A stretch of 53,204 nucleotides of DNA from Gammaproteobacteria bacterium (lineage in GTDB: Bacteria; Pseudomonadota; Gammaproteobacteria; Burkholderiales; Gallionellaceae), in the NCBI GenBank assembly GCA_018820925.1, contig JAHJNJ010000021.1, positions 1 through 53,204 on the forward strand, in the 5' to 3' direction. The position numbers and the translations under genes were made by a program. Shown here in pieces: positions 34,554 to 43,167 of this stretch. The notes below the pieces were generated by a model. That model ran no database searches, was not told where the DNA came from, and saw only the letters and a program-made list of their open reading frames with translations. Each line of letters begins with the position of its first letter. Positions within the stretch are counted from its first letter, which is position 1.

Positions 34554-34895
34554 TTAAAATGGCAGGTCTCTCTTCAAGCGTTTTATTAAAGCATTGGCGC
34601 TGTCTTGCAACATTGATTCTGGATGTTTGTCGCAGTACACGCCTGTCCAATCCACGATTGAGATTTTGTCCGAGTTCTTAATGAAGTCTCTGTCGACCAT
34701 GTCGCCATACATGAAGTTGGCGCCGGATAGATATCCGTTGAGCCAGGTTGTGTAGGCTGCCCTGTCGTCGGGTTTGTTCTGGCTGGCTTGCCATTGTTCG
34801 CAAGAAATTGCGCCCAGGACGGTGCTTGCGTTGGCATTGCTCACCATCAGGCTGAATGCCAAGGCTGCCAGCGGTATGCGAAAGGTAATTTTCAT
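34554..34895 (-). CDS. Small secreted protein, Rap1a/Tai- or HdeA-like
   Basis: 113 residues. A signal peptide (KITFRIPLAALAFSLMVSNA, cleavage after ANA near residue 23) leads to a small domain with two cysteines: SCEQWQASQ and TGVYCDKHPESMLQDSANAL, plus WLNGYLSGANFMYG. The Gly-Tyr-x-x-Gly and late Cys-x-x-x-Pro pattern resembles the Rap1a/Tai and HdeA-like secreted families. GAGG precedes the ATG. A periplasmic location is expected. There is no toxin gene beside it, so an immunity role is not supported. Confidence 0.7.
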   Translation of the reverse strand: MKITFRIPLAALAFSLMVSNANASTVLGAISCEQWQASQNKPDDRAAYTTWLNGYLSGANFMYGDMVDRDFIKNSDKISIVDWTGVYCDKHPESMLQDSANALIKRLKRDLPF

Positions 34896-35161
34896 GGAAT
34901 ATCCTCGATGAAATTTTGGGGGCCGTCATTCGGCACATTCGTTATCGGCCGACGGTTGTCTTTTTGAATCCAGTTTCCAGCCACGCATCCGATGATAACC
35001 TGATCGGCAATTACAGCAGATTATCTTCCATCTCGGGCTTGCGGAATAAATTACGATACGCGAATGTGTATAAATCGCCGTCGGGTTGTGAGAATCTACG
35101 CTTAATGCGCGATTTACGGGACCATAAAATTGGAGCAGTTTTTCTTTTCGGGAAAAATTTC

Positions 35162-36154
35162 ATGAATCGGGACAAATACGCAAATACGCTGGAGTGGTTG
35201 AAGACGAATCCATCCATGGACGAACTGTGTGCAAAATTCCCCGACGATTGGGCGGCTGTGCAACAGGATATTTCCGGAATCGTCGGGCGCGGGGTCGCGG
35301 AGGAACTGAAGGCCTATCTGGAGCGTATCTCCAAACCGGTGCAGCCGGTTGCTGGGAATCAACAACAACACCGGGATGCCGCACTGTCGCAGTTCGTGCG
35401 CAGCCGCATGGCGCATGAATCGGTCAGGAAGCTTTGCCTTTCCGTGCTGGCCGCGGATACGGGGGTGAAGCAGGGCAAGCTGCGTTTCAATCTGTTCAAC
35501 GGCTTTGTTGCGCAGCGCCTGCTGTTTTCCGGGGGGCTGGTACGCAAGCCGGTTTCGCTGTTCTGGTTCCGCTTGCTATGGCCGCTGGTGTGGCAGAAGA
35601 AGCGGCTGATGCCGCTGGTGCAACCCAAAGGGATTTATTGTTTCTATTCGCGCGCGTTGATCGAGGCGCTGGCCGGGATGATCGCGGGGAGAAGCTGCCT
35701 GGAGATCGGCGCGGGCGACGGTACGCTGGCGCGCTTCCTGAAAGCGCAGGGCGTGCAGCTGACCGCCACGGATAATCACGGCTGGGAAAAGTCCGTGGTG
35801 TATCCCGATTGGGTGCTCAAACTGGACGCGCGCGTGGCGTTGAGGACTTATGCGCCGGAAGTGGTCATCTGCTCCTGGCCTCCGGCGCAGAATGATTTCG
35901 AACGTGCAGTGTTCGACACGCCCAGTGTGCAGCTGTATATCGTCATCGGCAGCCGTCACCAGTTCGCCTTTGGCAACTGGAAGGATTACACAGGGCAATC
36001 CGCTTTTGTTCTGGAGGAGGACAAGGCGCTCAGTGCACTGGTATTGCCGCCGGAACTGGAATCGGTCGTGTATGTGTTCCGGCGCAAACCGCAAGTTGCG
36101 CAGCACGTACGCCGGACTATTGTCCCAGCTTGCGATACAAGGTCTGGCGGCTGA
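35162..36154 (+). CDS. SAM-dependent methyltransferase
   Basis: 330 residues from the ATG at 35162; a longer frame reaches 34916 but that part looks non-coding. SAM-binding motif I CLEIGAGDGTLARFL (about 180-194) and the acidic ATDNHGW strand (about 202-208), then VVICSWPPAQNDFE, indicate a class I Rossmann methyltransferase. The N-terminal 150 residues are helical and unrecognised. The end overlaps the tail of the convergent sigma-54 regulator by 38 bases. Substrate unknown. Confidence 0.72.
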   Translation: MNRDKYANTLEWLKTNPSMDELCAKFPDDWAAVQQDISGIVGRGVAEELKAYLERISKPVQPVAGNQQQHRDAALSQFVRSRMAHESVRKLCLSVLAADTGVKQGKLRFNLFNGFVAQRLLFSGGLVRKPVSLFWFRLLWPLVWQKKRLMPLVQPKGIYCFYSRALIEALAGMIAGRSCLEIGAGDGTLARFLKAQGVQLTATDNHGWEKSVVYPDWVLKLDARVALRTYAPEVVICSWPPAQNDFERAVFDTPSVQLYIVIGSRHQFAFGNWKDYTGQSAFVLEEDKALSALVLPPELESVVYVFRRKPQVAQHVRRTIVPACDTRSGG

Positions 36155-38024
36155 TGCCGAGGCGGCGCGCCGCGGCCGAGATATTGCCGTGGCTGCTTTC
36201 CAGCGCGTGCTGGATGGCGGTGCGCGACAGTTCCTTGAGGTTTTGCGGAATTGCGGCGGTGATTTCCTGCAAGGCGGGTTGTTGTATCGCGGTAAGTTCC
36301 TCGGCCAGATCGTCGGGCAGGTGCGCCCAGTCGATACAGTTCTCGTGCGGGTTGAGCATCGCACTCGCGGTGCGCAGCATGCTGGAATACTGGCGGATGT
36401 TGCCGGGCCACGGATGTTGGCTCAGTTGCGCCAGCAGTTCGGGTGCGAGGAAAATATGGCGTTCCGGGTTGAGGCAGGCCAGTATGCTTTCGGTGAGCGC
36501 CTGGAAATCGTTGCGTTCGCGCAAGGCGGGCAGGTTCACCGTGAGGCCGTTGATGCGGTAATACAGGTCGCTGCGGAACACGCCCTTGTCGGCTTCGTCG
36601 CGCAGTTTGCGGTGCGTGGCGCAGATCAGCGCGAAATCGACATCGACCGGTTTGCCGCCGCCCAGCGGTGTGACCTGGCGTTCCTGCAGCACGCGCAGCA
36701 AACGGGTCTGCATGGAAAGCGGCATGTCGCCGATTTCATCCAGAAACAACGTGCCGCCGTGAGCTTCGCGCAAACGGCCGATGCAGCCTTCGCGTTTGGC
36801 ACCGGTGAAGGCGCCCGCTGAATAACCGAACAATTCCGCTTCGATCAGGTTCTCCGGCAGCGCGGCACAGTTGATGGCGACGAACGGGGCTTTGCTGCGC
36901 GGGCCGCTCTCGTGCACCGCGCGCGCAAACAATTCCTTGCCCACGCCGGATTCGCCGTGGATCAGCAGCGGGATCGGTTTGCCCGCCACGCGCCGCGCCT
37001 TGTCGGTGGCGCTGTGCCACAGCGGATCGCCGATATCGAGTTTGGCCAGCGCGTCGTCGGGCGAGTTCTGTGCGGAGGGCGACGAGCTGATGGTCAGCGA
37101 CGCCTCGTCGGCATGCACCAACGCAAACAGCATGGAGCCGTCGTGCAGATGCACCTGTACCGGCTGGCCGGACTGGCGCTTGTTGCGCGCCAGAAGATCG
37201 TCGAGGCGCATGTCCAGCGCACGACTGAGCGGAGTAGCCCCCAGGTCGGCCGGAGTCAGGCGCAGCATGGACAACCCCGTGCGGTTGGCGCCGACGATCC
37301 AGCCATCCTCGGATAGCGCGATGATGCCTTCCGCTACAGATCCAATACCTTCGGGGTGAGCATGCAGGTGCAGGCGGATGTGGCGGCGGCAGCTCGCCAC
37401 GACCAGACGGTTCTCGATCATGCGCGCGGCCATGCTGACCAAGCCCAGCGTGTGCGGATGGCGGCTGCGCTGGTCGCCGGAAATATCGATGACGCCCATC
37501 AGCGTGCCGTCCGCCGCCATGATGGGCGCGGCGGAGCAGGTGAGGAAGCCGTTGCGTTCGAGGAAATGCTCCGAACCGTGAACTTCGACGGGAGAGGCTT
37601 CGGCCAGCGACGTGCCGATGGCATTGGTGCCGCGATGCTGCTCCTGCCAGGAAGAGCCGGAAGACAGCGCCACCCGTTCGGCCTTGGTGAGGAAGTCCAC
37701 ATCGCCCAGGGTGTGCATCAGCGTGGCGCGCTTGTCGGCGAGGATCACCATGCTGTGGCTGTGGCGCACCTGCTCGTACAGGTATTCCATCACCGGGCGC
37801 GAATGCGCGATCAGGTCGTGATTGCAGGCGAGCGCCTGGCGCAGGTTGTTGCCGCTGGAGTGCTCGGTATCGGAAAGGCGGCCGGTGGGCAGCAGGCCGG
37901 AAGCCAGGCTGCGCCGCCAGGAACGCGCGATGCGTTCGTCGATCATGCCGGGCAGGCAGTCGCCGTATTCCAGCAGGTGTGATCTTGCCTGACGCAATGC
38001 CAATGCGGACGATGTCATGTTCAT
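36117..38024 (-). CDS. Sigma-54-dependent AcoR-like activator
   Basis: 635 residues from the ATG at 38024 (GGGAGAG upstream). An N-terminal GAF/sensor region (about 60-200: ERIARSWRRSLASGL, SSSWQEQHRGTNAIGT) and a PAS-like segment (about 200-300) precede the AAA+ domain: Walker A HGESGVGKELFARAVH, sigma-54 contact SAGAFTGAKREG, Walker B GGTLFLDEIGDMP. A Fis-type HTH ends the protein (NISAAARRLGISRQTLYRKL). This is the architecture of AcoR/EutR-type activators of aldehyde or alcohol oxidation. It is divergent to the aldehyde dehydrogenase gene, whose promoter has a sigma-54 signature. Confidence 0.9.
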   Translation of the reverse strand: MNMTSSALALRQARSHLLEYGDCLPGMIDERIARSWRRSLASGLLPTGRLSDTEHSSGNNLRQALACNHDLIAHSRPVMEYLYEQVRHSHSMVILADKRATLMHTLGDVDFLTKAERVALSSGSSWQEQHRGTNAIGTSLAEASPVEVHGSEHFLERNGFLTCSAAPIMAADGTLMGVIDISGDQRSRHPHTLGLVSMAARMIENRLVVASCRRHIRLHLHAHPEGIGSVAEGIIALSEDGWIVGANRTGLSMLRLTPADLGATPLSRALDMRLDDLLARNKRQSGQPVQVHLHDGSMLFALVHADEASLTISSSPSAQNSPDDALAKLDIGDPLWHSATDKARRVAGKPIPLLIHGESGVGKELFARAVHESGPRSKAPFVAINCAALPENLIEAELFGYSAGAFTGAKREGCIGRLREAHGGTLFLDEIGDMPLSMQTRLLRVLQERQVTPLGGGKPVDVDFALICATHRKLRDEADKGVFRSDLYYRINGLTVNLPALRERNDFQALTESILACLNPERHIFLAPELLAQLSQHPWPGNIRQYSSMLRTASAMLNPHENCIDWAHLPDDLAEELTAIQQPALQEITAAIPQNLKELSRTAIQHALESSHGNISAAARRLGISRQTLYRKLGQ

Positions 38025-38132
38025 GTGTGTCTCTCTCCCGGCGGTGTGTTGCACTTTCTGTTGCTGCTTTTTTGGTCAAGTATAGGACGATGGGAATGCA
38101 GTGCAATACCTGCGCCCTGAAAAACTGTCCGA

Positions 38133-38151
38133 CTGTCTCGTTTTGCGACAG
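38133..38151. promoter_or_regulatory. Candidate activator-binding palindrome (UAS)
   Basis: CTGTCTCGTTTTGCGACAG is a near-perfect palindrome (TGTC...GACA arms) about 100 bases before the sigma-54 promoter, the usual distance for an enhancer site. It lies between the regulator and its presumed target. Confidence 0.5.
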
Positions 38152-38245
38152 GTGTTACGGGATGGAACGTTGCAGCGCAAATACCCGCTTTCGCATATCG
38201 ATTGAATTACCTCATTGAATCAATGTTTCATCTTACCCACGGACC

Positions 38246-38261
38246 TTGGCACGTTACTTGA
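38246..38261 (+). promoter_or_regulatory. Sigma-54 (-24/-12) promoter of the aldehyde dehydrogenase gene
   Basis: TTGGCACGTTACTTGA matches the -24 element TGGCAC perfectly and the -12 element as TTGA for TTGC, with the right GG-to-GN spacing. It implies a leader of about 150 bases that includes an end fragment of the dispersed repeat (38341-38368). Confidence 0.65.
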
Positions 38262-38422
38262 GTAAGCAAGCGTGCAGCATTGAAGTGGGAGCGATCCGTT
38301 TGATCGTTAACAAACCCGGATTGACCATTAGCAGAAATATCCCCTCCCCCTTGCAGGGGGAAGGAACTGGCTCTGCCCAATGGACGATCGGGGATAAACA
38401 ATTACACAGAGGAGAAAACAAA

Positions 38423-39943
38423 ATGATTTATGCAGCCCCCGGCGCGTCTGGCGCGAAGATCGCCTACAAGAAACAATACGACAACTTCATCAACGGCAAG
38501 TGGGTCGCCCCGGTGAAAGGCCAGTATTTCGAAGTCGTCACGCCCATCAGCGGCAAGGTCTACACCAAGGCCGCGCGCTCCGGTGCGGAAGACATTGAAC
38601 TGGCACTCGATGCCGCGCATGCCGCAGCCGATGCATGGGGCAAGACCTCGATCACCGAGCGTTCCAACATCCTGCTCAAGATCGCCGACCGCATCGAACA
38701 GAATCTCGAAGTGCTGGCCTACGCCGAGACCGTCGACAACGGCAAGGCGATCCGCGAGACGCTGAACGCCGACATCCCCTTGTCCGTCGACCACTTCCGC
38801 TATTTCGCCGGCTGCCTGCGCGCGCAGGAAGGCAACATGTCCGAGATCAACGAGAACACGGTGGCCTATCACTTTCACGAACCGCTGGGCGTGGTCGGCC
38901 AGATCATTCCGTGGAACTTCCCGATTTTGATGGCAGCGTGGAAACTCGCCCCCGCGCTCGGCGCCGGCAACTGCGTGGTACTGAAGCCCGCCGAGTCCAC
39001 CCCGATCAGTATTCTCATTCTGGCCGACCTCATCGCCGACCTGCTGCCGCCGGGCGTGCTGAATATCGTCAACGGTTTCGGCCGCGAAGCCGGCATGCCG
39101 CTGGCGACCAGCAAGCGCATCGCCAAGATCGCGTTCACCGGTTCCACCACCACGGGCCGCGTCATCGCGCAGGCCGCAGCGAATAATCTGATCCCGGCCA
39201 CGCTGGAACTCGGCGGCAAGTCGCCCAACATCTTCTTCGCCGACGTGATGGACAAGGACGACGGCTTCCTCGACAAGGCCATCGAAGGTCTGGTGCTGTT
39301 TGCCTTCAACCAGGGCGAAGTGTGCACCTGCCCGTCGCGCGCGATCATCCATGAATCCATCTACGACAAATTCATGGAGCGCGTGCTCAAGCGCGTGGCC
39401 GCCATCAAGCAGGGCAACCCGCTCGACACCGACACCATGATGGGCGCGCAAGCGTCGAAGGAACAACTGACCAAGATCCTGTCCTACCTCGACCTCGGCA
39501 AACAGGAAGGCGCCACGGTGCTGGCGGGCGGCGCACAGGCCAAGCTGGGTGCCGATCTGGATGGCGGCTATTATGTGCAGCCCACGCTGTTCAAGGGCCA
39601 CAACAAGATGCGCATCTTCCAGGAAGAGATATTCGGCCCCGTGCTGGCCGTGACCACCTTCAAGGACGAAGCAGACGCGCTCGCGATCGCCAACGACACC
39701 CTGTACGGGCTCGGCGCCGGCGTGTGGAGCCGCAACGGCAACGTCGCCTACCGCATGGGCCGCGCCATCAAGGCCGGTCGCGTGTGGACCAACTGCTACC
39801 ACGACTACGCAGCCGGTGCGGCCTTCGGCGGCTACAAGGAATCCGGCATCGGTCGCGAGACGCACAAGATGATGCTCGACCACTACCAGCAAACCAAGAA
39901 CCTGCTGGTGAGCTACAGCGAGCAGAAGCTGGGGTTCTTCTAA
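38423..39943 (+). CDS. NAD-dependent aldehyde dehydrogenase (AldB/ExaC type)
   Basis: 506 residues from the ATG at 38423 (GAGGAG upstream). Signatures are [19 protein letters not shown], the NAD-loop FTGSTTTGR, catalytic Glu in [12 protein letters not shown] and catalytic Cys in [12 protein letters not shown]. The start MIYAAPGA and length fit the AldB/ExaC acetaldehyde dehydrogenases. Preceded by a sigma-54 promoter and a divergent AcoR-like activator, and followed by a DUF779 gene, a frequent companion. Probable role: oxidation of acetaldehyde or related aldehydes to acids. Confidence 0.93.
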   Translation: MIYAAPGASGAKIAYKKQYDNFINGKWVAPVKGQYFEVVTPISGKVYTKAARSGAEDIELALDAAHAAADAWGKTSITERSNILLKIADRIEQNLEVLAYAETVDNGKAIRETLNADIPLSVDHFRYFAGCLRAQEGNMSEINENTVAYHFHEPLGVVGQIIPWNFPILMAAWKLAPALGAGNCVVLKPAESTPISILILADLIADLLPPGVLNIVNGFGREAGMPLATSKRIAKIAFTGSTTTGRVIAQAAANNLIPATLELGGKSPNIFFADVMDKDDGFLDKAIEGLVLFAFNQGEVCTCPSRAIIHESIYDKFMERVLKRVAAIKQGNPLDTDTMMGAQASKEQLTKILSYLDLGKQEGATVLAGGAQAKLGADLDGGYYVQPTLFKGHNKMRIFQEEIFGPVLAVTTFKDEADALAIANDTLYGLGAGVWSRNGNVAYRMGRAIKAGRVWTNCYHDYAAGAAFGGYKESGIGRETHKMMLDHYQQTKNLLVSYSEQKLGFF

Positions 39944-39962
39944 ACTTGGAAGCAGACCTGCT

Positions 39963-40117
39963 CCTTCCCCCTTGCAGGGGGAAGGTTGCACCCGCAAGGG
40001 GTAGGCCGTGGTTGTAAGGGGCTTGTGCCCCAACAACACACGCACGGATGGGGGTAGAGTAGCGAAACGGTAGCGTCTCTACCCCCACCCTAGCCCTCCC
40101 CCTGCAAGGGGGAGGGG
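39963..40117 (+). repeat. Dispersed 160-bp repeat, copy B (inverted relative to copy A)
   Basis: It matches the reverse complement of 14287-14450 (see that entry). It lies between the aldehyde dehydrogenase stop and the composite palindrome at 40127-40257. Together these two elements fill most of the 400-base gap before the DUF779 gene. Confidence 0.85.
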
Positions 40118-40126
40118 ATGCAGTTC

Positions 40127-40257
40127 GTAGGATGGGTTGCAACAAAGTCAGGCAATCTGCTATCGAGCAAGCTCGATGCAGAATTGACACAGTGCAGCGA
40201 TACCCATCGTTTTGACAGATGCCGATGATGGGTATCGCGTTGCTCAACCCATCCTAC
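40127..40257. repeat. Composite palindrome with three nested stems
   Basis: The outer arms 40127-40139 and 40245-40257 are 13-bp perfect complements. Inside are ATCGAGC/GCTCGAT (40162-40168 with 40171-40177) and GCGATACCCATC/GATGGGTATCGC (40197-40208 with 40227-40238). The last pair is shared with the repeat at 4-68. Confidence 0.85.
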
Positions 40258-40343
40258 GGTGGCTATTCATTTTCACCCTTGCCGCCTCCCGGCGGCCTTC
40301 ACGGGGCGGGCAACCGCCCCGCGTTTCTTTGGAGGTAACCATC

Positions 40344-40703
40344 ATGGTCGAAAAAGTGATCGCCACCGACGCAGCACTCGAACTCATCGAATTCCTGAAA
40401 CAGAAACACGGCGAACTGATGTTCCACCAGTCCGGTGGCTGCTGCGACAACAGCGCCGCCAACTGCTATCTGCCGGGCGAACTCACCATCGGCGCGGGCG
40501 ACGAATACCTGGGCGAGATCGGTGGTTGTCCTTTCTACATCAGCAAATCGCAATACGAATACTGGAAACACACGCAACTCATCATCGACGTCACCGAAGG
40601 GCGCGGCGGCACGTTCTCGCTGGAAGGACCGGAAGGCAAGGCGTTTCTCACGCGTTCGCGGGTGTTTACCGATGCCGAGTGGGCGGAGTTGTCGGCAGAG
40701 TGA
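40344..40703 (+). CDS. DUF779 family protein
   Basis: 119 residues from the ATG at 40344 (GGAGG upstream). Family features are FHQSGGCCDNSAANCYLPGE with the Cys-rich motif, and FYISKSQYEYWKHTQLIIDV. DUF779 genes are usually found next to AldB/ExaC aldehyde dehydrogenases, as here, so an accessory role in that pathway is likely. The cysteines suggest metal binding, not shown. Confidence 0.85.
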   Translation: MVEKVIATDAALELIEFLKQKHGELMFHQSGGCCDNSAANCYLPGELTIGAGDEYLGEIGGCPFYISKSQYEYWKHTQLIIDVTEGRGGTFSLEGPEGKAFLTRSRVFTDAEWAELSAE

Positions 40704-40856
40704 AAACCGGCATACGCAGGTTAAACCGAATCACTCCAAACGGGCGACGACCGGAATTGTCAGGCTGCCGCAATTGCTTCAGCCAGCCTGATTCTCGCGC
40801 GATATGAAATTGGATCACCCTGAAACAGGCGGTGGCGACTGGCAGCCTTCAAGGTG

Positions 40857-41369
40857 CTATACGCCGCCGCCCCGGTGAATGATGGCGTAATAGAGTTTTT
40901 CCAGTTCCAGTTTGTGCCGGGTTTCTTCGCTGGTGAGATATTGAAACAGGTCGCGGATCGGGCCGGGCGGCGCGGTTTGTGCGAGTTCGCCGTAGTGCTG
41001 CATGGCGGCTTGTTCGCGGCCCATGGCATATTGCAGCACCGCCTGGTCGTCCGGCTGTTCGCCCAGATCGTGCACTTGCAGGCAATCTGAAAACTTGCTG
41101 TCGCTGGCAGTACGCTGGATTTCCAGTTTGACCTGTTCGGCGATGTCGGCGCGTTGGGACATGGCGCTGAACAAGTCGAAGTGAGTCTGTTCTTCCGCCG
41201 CCAGGTCTTCGACCAGATAGCGAATGCGTTTGCTCACCCTGGGAATCAGCGCGGTATAGAAATCACGCGCACTGGCCTCAAATCCGGTCGCCACTTCCAG
41301 GACCTCGCGCAATGTCGTCTTGCCGCGCAAACTTTCCATGCCCCGGCTTGCATCTCCGTTTTGCGTCAT
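40857..41369 (-). CDS. Ferritin-like (rubrerythrin-type) di-iron protein
   Basis: 170 residues from the ATG at 41369, which overlaps the stop of the upstream gene (ATGA). A four-helix di-iron pattern: ATGFEASARDFYTAL (E, Y), LAAEEQTHFDLF (EExxH), AMGREQAAMQHYGEL and LTSEETRHKLELEK (EExxH). It lacks a C-terminal rubredoxin domain, so it is not a full rubrerythrin. As the last gene of the 13-gene operon it may protect against peroxide or hold iron for the complex. Confidence 0.8.
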   Translation of the reverse strand: MTQNGDASRGMESLRGKTTLREVLEVATGFEASARDFYTALIPRVSKRIRYLVEDLAAEEQTHFDLFSAMSQRADIAEQVKLEIQRTASDSKFSDCLQVHDLGEQPDDQAVLQYAMGREQAAMQHYGELAQTAPPGPIRDLFQYLTSEETRHKLELEKLYYAIIHRGGGV

Positions 41370-43165
41370 TTTGTCTGCTCCTTTGCGGCTATCGCTTCGT
41401 GAATGCTGGCCGCGACGCGATGTCCGTCGGCCACCGCAGTCACCACATCCGGGCCGCGCACCATATCTCCGGCGGCCCACAACCAGGATTCGCTGCTGCG
41501 CCCGCCCGCGTCGACTTGCAGGCGGCCGCGGTTCCACGTCAGTTTTTCCGTCAGCGCATCGCCCAGCAGGCTGCTATCGGTCATCTGGCCGATGGCCTCG
41601 ACCACCATGCTGCCCGCGTGGAACTGTTCGTCACTCTCGTCGTAGCTTGGCGCAAAGCGGCCTTGCTCGTCGAAAATGGCCTTCACGCGCCACGTTCTCA
41701 GCCCTGTCACCTTGCCGTTTTCGACGACCACTTGCTGCGGGCCGCGCGAATCGAGGATGACGATGCCTTCTTCGCCTGCCTCCTTGATTTCTTCGGGATC
41801 GGCGAGGAAGTGGGCGCGGTCTTCCAGCGCAGTCAGCGTCACCTGCACCGCGCCGAATTTCTGCTTCTGCAGGCGGGCAAGCGTGCGCGCAATGTCCATG
41901 GCCACGTTGCCGCCGCCTATCACCACCGCCTGACGCGGTGTGCCGAAATCCTCGTTGGCCGTGGCTTGACGCAACAGATCGACCGCTTTGCGCACGTCGG
42001 CATGGTCGCTGCCGGGGATGCGCGTGGCGCGGCCGAGTTGCAGGCCGAGCGCCAGCAGCACGGCATCGTGGCTGTCGCGCAGTTGCTCCAGCGCAATATC
42101 CTTGCCGATACGCACATTGCAGCGGATATCGACGCCGACCGAGCGGATCACGTCGATGTCGCGGTCTATGCTTTCATAAGGCAGGCGATATTCCGGAATG
42201 CCCCAGCGCGTCATGCCGCCGGGTTTGTCCAGCGCTTCGTACACGGTGACGCTGTGTCCCAGTTTGGCGAGATCGAAGGCCGCAGTGAGCCCGGCCGGAC
42301 CCGCGCCGATGATGGCCACTTTCCTGCCCGTGGCCGGACCGGGGCCGCCGACAATGTCGCGGCATTGTTCGAACGACACCTGGTCCATGATGTGGCGCTT
42401 GAGCCAGCGGATGGCAATGGGGTCGCCCTCGTGGCGGGCGGCGCAGGTGGTTTCGCATTTGTGCGTGCAGACGCGGCCGCAGATGCCGGAGAACGGATTG
42501 CTGTCGTAGAGCAGCTTGACCCCGCGCAGGTAATCTCCGTCGCGCACGGCGGCGATGTATTCGGGAACCGCCATGTGGGTCGGACAGGTGGCGACGCACA
42601 GGCCGCAGGCGACGCAACGGTCGGCCTCCAGACGCGCCTGTTCGATGCCATAGCCGTCGACGATTTCGGCAAACGATTCGATGCGCGTCTCCGCTTCCAT
42701 CTCGCCCATTGCAATGCGGAATTGCTCCGTGAGCCGGTGTCCGTCGGGGCGCCGGTAGCCGAGCTCGGCGTTGTCCCAGTGTTTCTTGTCCACGCCCGGC
42801 GTGAAGCGGAATGCATCGGGATCGCTTTCCACCCAGGTGTAGGCGTTCGACATCGTGAGCGACTGGGTCATGCACACATCGACGCACAGCGCGCACCAGC
42901 AGCAGCGGCCGTAGTCGATGTTGGGACGCAGGCCGGAATCGCCCTGTTTGGTCGGGATGCCTTCGACCGGCACCATGTCGATGGCTTTGTTCTGGCAGAT
43001 CGCTTCGCACGTGCCGCAACCGATGCATTTCTCGATGTCGTTCTGGTGGAAGCCGCGATAGCGGGGCGCACCCGGACGGTCGTTGAGCGGATCGCGAATG
43101 GTCACCGGGTCGCGGAACAGGTTCTTCCACGCGGTAAAGGGGGAGAGGAGGTCGCGTACGCTCAT
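41366..43165 (-). CDS. NuoI/GltD-like Fe-S flavoprotein oxidoreductase
   Basis: 599 residues from the ATG at 43165, two bases after the NuoD-like stop. N-terminal NuoI-like ferredoxin: CIGCGTCEAIC (47-57) and CCWCALCVDVC (88-98), each a 4Fe-4S motif. A third CVACGLCVATC (184-194) leads into the GltD-like domain I with CGRVCTHKCETTC (229-241). FAD site VAIIGAGPAGLTAAFDLAKL (283-302) and a second nucleotide-binding site AVVIGGGNVAMDIARTL (about 419-435) complete it. It would move electrons between NAD(P)H and the NuoB/D-like subunits. A glutamate synthase role is unlikely as no large subunit is near. Confidence 0.87.
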   Translation of the reverse strand: MSVRDLLSPFTAWKNLFRDPVTIRDPLNDRPGAPRYRGFHQNDIEKCIGCGTCEAICQNKAIDMVPVEGIPTKQGDSGLRPNIDYGRCCWCALCVDVCMTQSLTMSNAYTWVESDPDAFRFTPGVDKKHWDNAELGYRRPDGHRLTEQFRIAMGEMEAETRIESFAEIVDGYGIEQARLEADRCVACGLCVATCPTHMAVPEYIAAVRDGDYLRGVKLLYDSNPFSGICGRVCTHKCETTCAARHEGDPIAIRWLKRHIMDQVSFEQCRDIVGGPGPATGRKVAIIGAGPAGLTAAFDLAKLGHSVTVYEALDKPGGMTRWGIPEYRLPYESIDRDIDVIRSVGVDIRCNVRIGKDIALEQLRDSHDAVLLALGLQLGRATRIPGSDHADVRKAVDLLRQATANEDFGTPRQAVVIGGGNVAMDIARTLARLQKQKFGAVQVTLTALEDRAHFLADPEEIKEAGEEGIVILDSRGPQQVVVENGKVTGLRTWRVKAIFDEQGRFAPSYDESDEQFHAGSMVVEAIGQMTDSSLLGDALTEKLTWNRGRLQVDAGGRSSESWLWAAGDMVRGPDVVTAVADGHRVAASIHEAIAAKEQTK

Positions 43166-43167
43166 GG

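Noticed and set aside
37979-38218. Cys-rich 79-codon plus-strand frame before the aldehyde dehydrogenase
   Set aside because: Overlaps the start of the sigma-54 regulator and has no supporting ribosome-binding site; the region is better explained as a control region.
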